Below are positions 59,748-64,000 of a DNA stretch of 64,000 nucleotides, in pieces. This DNA comes from Porphyrobacter sp. IPPAS B-1204 (GTDB lineage Bacteria; Pseudomonadota; Alphaproteobacteria; Sphingomonadales; Sphingomonadaceae). How positions within the stretch are numbered: position 1 is the first letter of the stretch; every line of letters begins with the position of its first letter. The notes beneath the pieces were generated by a model. The model was not told where the DNA came from, did not search any database, and was given only the letters and a program-made list of their open reading frames with translations. The stretch lies in NCBI GenBank assembly GCA_003724185.1, contig RHGM01000002.1, positions 64,804 through 128,803 on the forward strand, written 5' to 3'. The translations under genes and the position numbers were made by a program.

Positions 59748-61451
59748 TCACTGTGTGTTCTGGTTGACTGTCGCAGAGTTGTTGTTGCCTGACTGCGTGA
59801 TGTGCGAGACGTTTTCCTTGCCGGCCTGATTGACCATCGCGAGATTGTTCAGGCCATCCTGCACAATCATGCTGACGTTGAAAGACCCGCTCTGGTCAAG
59901 CTGGGCCACATTGTCGGATCCGGACTGGAGTATATCTGACACGCCGTTGCTTCCGTTCTGCCTCGTGTCAGCCCGGTTGTTCAGCCCGCCAGCGGTCTGG
60001 ATGGTGGAGGCTTCATTGTTTTCGCCAATCTGGGTGACGAAGGCGAGGTCGTTGGTGCCCGACTGGCGTACATCCGAAACGTTGTCGTCACCGGACTGCC
60101 GAACTTCGGCCGACACCTGACTGACATAGCCGAGATCGAACACACCGTCCTGCGTGAGCGATGACTGGTTGCGATCCCCGTTCTGGCGCAGTTCCACCCG
60201 CGACAGCGTGCGAGACGGTGTGCTGGCATCGAGCCTAACGGCAATCGCGTTGTCATCACCGACCTGGAAAGCGATGGCAAAATTGCTGTTGCCGTCCTGC
60301 AATGCGATAGCGCTGTTGCGATCCCCGGTCTGCGCAATCGACGCGAAGTTGGAGACGCCGGTCTGGTCAATCAGCGAGGCGTTGTCCTCGCCATTTTGAC
60401 GAACGGTAGCGCTAGGCGATGTCAGCGGGCTGGTTCGCCGGCGCCAATCTCCGTGAGTCCCAGTCTGGTTGACGACCGAAACATTGTCCGCGCCTCGCTG
60501 GTCGATAAAGGCGCCTGGCAGGCGTTCAAATTCATTGGCCGGCAGGTTCTGGTTGATGAGGGATGTCTGACGGGCGCCGGTCTGGGTCACCTCAGCATAA
60601 GCGCCTGCTCCGGCCTGCGTGATGATCAACTTGCTGTCAGTAGAGCTCTGATCGGCAATCACTTCACCCAACCTGCCAGACTGAATAATGTTTGCGGCAT
60701 TGCCGGTGCCGTTTTGTCGTAGATCGACGCGGTTGGCCGCACCTGCCTGGATCGCAACCGCAAAGTTGCCGGTCCCGGCCTGCCCCAGAGCCACGCTGTT
60801 GTCGCTGCCCGCCTGAATGATCAGCGATGCATTCGCGTTACCCGTCTGATCCGAGATAATCGCATTGCCGTCGCCAGACTGGGCAATCGCACTGACATTG
60901 CCCGGCGCAGCGCCTCCTTCAGCGGCGTCGAGAGCGGTTTGCATGACACTGACCGTGCTATCACGCGCGCTCTGGAGCACGAGACTGGTGTTTAGTCCGC
61001 CGACCTGGTTGACGGCGATTTTGGCATCGTCGCTGTATTGAAGGACTTCGGACGCGCTGCTGCCGATTTGTGCAACCTCAACGGACAGCCCGGAACCGCC
61101 ACGCTGGGTCACGAAACTTGAGGCGTCCTCACCCTTCTGAACCACACTGACCACATTGGGGTTTGCGGCATCGCTGCCGTTTGCACCCTGGTCGATCCTC
61201 GACACCAAGCGGGTCCCCGATTGTTCGAGGGTTGCTGCATTGAAAGTGCTTGGAGCCTGCTGTGTGACGTCCGCCTTGTTCTGTGAACCGCCCTGCGTAA
61301 CGGCCACGGTACTTTCGGCTCCCGATTGGGTGATGACTGCAGCATTGTCCGCCCCGGTTTGCGCCACGACGCTCTGGTTCGATTGAGCCGAAACTGTTGC
61401 GGCCGAAGTGAACGCCAAAAGCGAAGCGCCTGCTAAGATAAGGTTCTTCAT
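59748..61451 (-). CDS. Curlin-repeat protein (CsgA/CsgB-like functional amyloid)
   Basis: A signal peptide (to TVSAQ, about residue 23) is followed by some two dozen imperfect repeats of about 22 residues built on Q-x-G-x-x-N-x-A/S-x-(I/V)-x-Q. Examples are VAQTGADNAAVITQSGAES, IAQSGDGNAIISDQTGNAN and LDQSGSFNVSMIVQDG; it ends SGNNNSATVNQNTQ. This is the curlin repeat. At 567 residues it is about four times E. coli CsgA. No csgG, csgE or csgF is near, so export must use components elsewhere. It is transcribed from a region with the CCGTA-N4-TACGG palindrome. Confidence 0.9.
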   Translation of the reverse strand: MKNLILAGASLLAFTSAATVSAQSNQSVVAQTGADNAAVITQSGAESTVAVTQGGSQNKADVTQQAPSTFNAATLEQSGTRLVSRIDQGANGSDAANPNVVSVVQKGEDASSFVTQRGGSGLSVEVAQIGSSASEVLQYSDDAKIAVNQVGGLNTSLVLQSARDSTVSVMQTALDAAEGGAAPGNVSAIAQSGDGNAIISDQTGNANASLIIQAGSDNSVALGQAGTGNFAVAIQAGAANRVDLRQNGTGNAANIIQSGRLGEVIADQSSTDSKLIITQAGAGAYAEVTQTGARQTSLINQNLPANEFERLPGAFIDQRGADNVSVVNQTGTHGDWRRRTSPLTSPSATVRQNGEDNASLIDQTGVSNFASIAQTGDRNSAIALQDGNSNFAIAFQVGDDNAIAVRLDASTPSRTLSRVELRQNGDRNQSSLTQDGVFDLGYVSQVSAEVRQSGDDNVSDVRQSGTNDLAFVTQIGENNEASTIQTAGGLNNRADTRQNGSNGVSDILQSGSDNVAQLDQSGSFNVSMIVQDGLNNLAMVNQAGKENVSHITQSGNNNSATVNQNTQ

Positions 61452-61534
61452 ATTGCTCCCCTGTGATTGAATGACGGCTCATCGCTGACCGCTCGTGCGA
61501 AACTGATTCCTTACCAACCCCTATGCATTCCGAT

Positions 61535-61548
61535 CCGTAAACATACGG
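61535..61548. promoter_or_regulatory. Palindrome CCGTA-N4-TACGG upstream of the curlin gene
   Basis: CCGTAAACATACGG has perfect 5-base arms, 84 bases upstream of the curlin start codon. It matches the coat-operon site at 11523-11536 in all but one arm base. Confidence 0.55.
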
Positions 61549-62495
61549 TTAGTCGTTGTAGGGATCTGGCGTGAGCATGGAGCCGCTCATGGGCCTGCGG
61601 GGTTGAAGGATGGGGCTCGGGGTCTCGGCGACACAGCTGCCGCGGCTATGTCGGCGCTGGCTTCAGCGCGAGCGCGATGGCGCGGAACAGGTCGGCGACC
61701 GGAGCGGCCACGGCGAAGGCGACGCAGATCCGTGTGGCCCTTCCAATGACGCGGGCAGCAACCGTGAGCGGCGAGAGGGTTGTAAATCGGCCATTGCCGG
61801 AGCGGCGGTCATTGGCATCGTCTGCCAGATGCGCACAACTGCTCGTCGGCAGCGGGGTGCACACTGAAGCCCATCTGATTGGCACCGGCCAACCGGCGTA
61901 TGGTGCGCTCGTTGGCAGGTAGGTTCTGTGCGGCTTGATCGGGTTCTCTGTCTGCGCACGCGCGCAGCAGGGAGTGTCGTTGATGTGTCGAACTGAGCGT
62001 TGGCCCAGCGAAGTAAGGGCATAGCGGATGTCGAGCCCGAAGGTGGCTACATCGATCCGGGCGGCGCCACGGCGCTGACACTTGCAACTCTTCGCGCCTT
62101 AGCGCGTCTTGGTGTAGGGGCGCAGAATCGCCCAGGCTCCTCGCCGCGCTCGGCCGCGCATAGATCGGCGGCGAGAATTATCGCCGAAGCAGCAGACGGC
62201 GCGGCAGTGGGGTTGGCAGGTCGGCCCCGCAACGACGCGGAGCCGCTCCGCAGGAGGACATGACCTCGCCCCCCGAGCAAACCTAAGAAGCGCAGTGTCG
62301 GGCGAGCCACCGCAACCACCAGGGCGCACATATGGACTCAAGCACCTGCTGACAGGCAGGATTGCCAGCGAACCTGTGCAACTTGCTCGTCAGGGGGCCC
62401 CAATCACCAGGGCGATATCCCTTCTGCCCCGCAGGGTTTTCTCCCATTTCAGCTAACGCATCAGAGGGAACAGCATCTGCCCCCCACCTTCGAAA
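61549..62495. other. Gene-poor stretch
   Basis: No supported gene. Overlapping minus-strand frames around 61646-62022 have a hydrophobic patch (RICVAFAVAAPVADLF) but disagree in frame and lack a good start. Confidence 0.45.
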
Positions 62496-62660
62496 TCAAA
62501 GCTGGGTCAGCGCCGCAATGCCCACGGCAAAGGCGCCGCCGAGAATGACAAGAATGAGATCGATTTCCCACCATTTACCCGCGGCAGCATCATCACTCCG
62601 GATACCCAGGGTATCGGCAATATGGCCGCGAAGCCGATTGATGATGCCTTGTCGCCGCAT
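62496..62660 (-). CDS. Possible small single-pass membrane protein
   Basis: A 54-residue frame reads MRRQGIINRLRGHIADTLGI, then KWWEIDLILVILGGAFAVGI, ending ALTQL. It has a basic amphipathic N-terminus and one TM helix. An in-frame stop lies just upstream of the ATG, fixing the start. No ribosome-binding site is obvious. The residue pattern is strongly protein-like, but no family is recognised. Confidence 0.45.
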   Translation of the reverse strand: MRRQGIINRLRGHIADTLGIRSDDAAAGKWWEIDLILVILGGAFAVGIAALTQL

Positions 62661-62966
62661 GCCACTGTTCTATCGGACCGGCCCTCTTCTGGCTAGACGC
62701 CCATTGGGCTATGCCGGATTATGATACAGCCCCGACCGAGACGGAAAGGACCCGTCGACGCCAATTTGAGGCAAAGCTCTGTTCGTGCTGGTCGGCCCTC
62801 TGGCGCTTGTTGCGATTGCGCCAGGCGGCCCGGTGTTCACCGGCACGGCCTGGCCCTCTTCCCCAGCTCACCGGGCCGGGCCGCCAGGGATCAGAGAACT
62901 GTCTTGGCAACAGAAGTCGGCAGAAGATTGAAGCCTTTAGTGGGCCTTGGAAGGGAGAGGGCCGCT
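62661..62966. other. Intergenic, nothing certain
   Basis: There are only weak frames. One plus-strand phrase (ALVAIAPGGPVF, about 62800) faintly resembles bacterial sugar transferases but is not sustained on either side. Confidence 0.4.
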
Positions 62967-63971
62967 TTAACGAATTTCGGTGAGACGCCGCTCCCATTGC
63001 AACGCGTGACGAATGATCAGATCGAGGTCGTCGAAGGCTGGCTGCCAGGGCAGGGTGGCGCGCAAGCGGCTTGTATCCGACACGAGCGAGGCCGGATCAC
63101 CGGGGCGACGAGGCTCGTAGGCGCGTGTGATGGATAAGTTGGTGACGCGGTCGACAGCGTCCAGCACCTCGCGCACCGAATACCCGCGGCCATAGCCGCA
63201 GTTAAGCTGCAGCGACTGCGCGGGAGCGAGGAGCAAATGCTCCAGAGCCAGGACATGGGCAGCGGCCAGGTCAGACACGTGGATATAGTCTCGCACACCG
63301 GTGCCATCCGGAGTGTCGTAGTCGGTCCCGTAGACCGACACGCCAGCACGCTTGCCACTCGCCGCTTCGACGGCAACCTTGATCAAATGCGTGGCCCCGT
63401 CGGTGGATTGGCCGGAACGCTGCTCTGGGTCTGCGCCGGCAACATTGAAGTAGCGCAGCGCACAATAGTTCAGGGGATGGGCGGCCGCTGTATCCGCCAG
63501 CATCTGCTCGGTCATAAGCTTGGACCATCCGTAGGGGTTGATCGGTCGCTTGGGGTCATCTTCTCGGACCGGAATGGTCTCGGGAATGCCATACGTTGCC
63601 GCTGTGCTTGAGAAGATGAAGTGCGGAACGCCGGCATCGACCGCGGCCGCGATCAGCGCGCGGCTTTTGGCGGTGTTGTTCTCATAGTATTTGAGCGGGT
63701 CTGACACCGATTCTGGAACAATGATCGATCCTGCGAAATGCATGATGGCCCGGATGCCGCAATCAGCGAAGATTTTGTGCAGCAAGTCAGTGTCAGCAAT
63801 ATCGCCCTGATAGAAGGGGACACCATCGGGCACTGCGAAGGCAAAACCCGTGCTGAGATTGTCGATCACAGCCACGGGCCAGCCTGCGTCTCGCAACGCG
63901 AGCACGGCGTGGCTGCCGATATAGCCTGCTCCGCCGGTTACGAGGACGGGAACGCGTTTGCCTGTTTGCAT
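62967..63971 (-). CDS. galE: UDP-glucose 4-epimerase
   Basis: VLVTGGAGYIGSHAVLALRD gives the NAD-binding loop. VIDNLSTGF, HFAGSIIVPESVSDPLKYY, SSTAATYG, catalytic YGWSK, LRYFNVAGADPE and RDYIHVSDLAAAHVLAL are the standard GalE order. The 334 residues are complete. It interconverts UDP-glucose and UDP-galactose for surface polysaccharides. Its promoter lies at or beyond the window edge. Confidence 0.95.
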   Translation of the reverse strand: MQTGKRVPVLVTGGAGYIGSHAVLALRDAGWPVAVIDNLSTGFAFAVPDGVPFYQGDIADTDLLHKIFADCGIRAIMHFAGSIIVPESVSDPLKYYENNTAKSRALIAAAVDAGVPHFIFSSTAATYGIPETIPVREDDPKRPINPYGWSKLMTEQMLADTAAAHPLNYCALRYFNVAGADPEQRSGQSTDGATHLIKVAVEAASGKRAGVSVYGTDYDTPDGTGVRDYIHVSDLAAAHVLALEHLLLAPAQSLQLNCGYGRGYSVREVLDAVDRVTNLSITRAYEPRRPGDPASLVSDTSRLRATLPWQPAFDDLDLIIRHALQWERRLTEIR

Positions 63972-64000
63972 GCGAAAGGTTCTTTCATAGGGGAAACTGG

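Noticed and set aside
59748..61451. Reading the curlin region's plus-strand frames (81-108 codons) as genes
   Set aside because: They are complements of the repeat-rich curlin gene and mirror its periodicity.
61646..62022. Hydrophobic minus-strand frames
   Set aside because: The hydrophobic patch shifts between frames, and no start or conserved pattern supports a gene.
62721..63137. Possible bacterial sugar transferase fragment (ALVAIAPGGPVF) opposite galE
   Set aside because: Only about 12 residues resemble the family, the catalytic PGxxGxxQV and DxxP regions are absent, and the frame then runs through the real galE gene.
1..64000. CRISPR arrays, rRNA and tRNA genes
   Set aside because: No regularly spaced repeats and no recognisable tRNA or rRNA sequence were seen on either strand by eye. 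A tRNA scan would be needed to be certain.

Overview
This is 64 kb of a GC-rich alphaproteobacterial chromosome. It is most likely from the Sphingomonadales (an Erythrobacter, Porphyrobacter or Sphingomonas relative): there is a MucR/Ros regulator, a MipZ-type ATPase, many tiny proteins of the kind common in sphingomonads, a DUF3034 barrel next to a GGDEF-EAL enzyme, and a capsule locus of rhizobial/sphingomonad type. Family names here come from recognising motifs by eye; no database search was run.

Layout. 1-4200: the end of a large helicase-like gene, a methyltransferase, an internally deleted IS5-family element, and a MipZ-like ATPase with a small cysteine-rich partner. 4630-9331: a divergent module with truncated haemoglobin and a DUF3034 barrel on the minus strand, and a periplasmic cupredoxin-like protein and a membrane GGDEF-EAL protein on the plus strand. 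9332-11586: gene-poor, with degraded insertion sequences, three tiny coupled ORFs and two terminator-like hairpins. 11587-17142: a tightly overlapping six-gene operon for an apparently unclassified surface fibre or coat: three secreted subunits of related design, a fourth small secreted protein, a PapD/DUF916-like chaperone, and an outer-membrane barrel with an SdrD-B-like C-terminal domain. 17212-24846: a regulatory belt with MucR, three related winged-helix proteins (one frameshifted at an A10 tract), two LuxR-type HTH proteins, a RadC-type JAB protein and several very small proteins.

25211-51699: a Kdo-anchored (group 2/3 type) capsule locus. KpsS, an LTA-synthase-like phosphotransferase, an SDR, a fatty-acid hydroxylase and a HAD phosphatase precede kpsF-kdsB-kdsA-kpsC-kpsE-kpsM-kpsT. 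Then come a methyltransferase gene split by an intact IS66-family element, a WbsX/RgpF-like glycan enzyme, a sulfotransferase with a giant coiled coil, glycosyltransferases, a DUF5672 protein, a PhyH-type dioxygenase and the Wza/KpsD exporter. 52003-55343 is rmlACDB for dTDP-L-rhamnose; galE closes the window. 55589-61451 holds a lone Flp pilin, a PilZ protein, a Res-Xre toxin-antitoxin pair and a 567-residue curlin-repeat protein with no csg export genes beside it.

The theme is the cell surface: capsule, amyloid-like fibres, a chaperone-assembled coat and c-di-GMP proteins. A near-identical palindrome (A/C)CGTA-N4-TACGG lies upstream of both the six-gene coat operon and the curlin gene and may tie them to one regulator. 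IS5, IS66, IS110 and IS3 traces and an AT-rich patch around the split methyltransferase show that the accessory parts are mobile.
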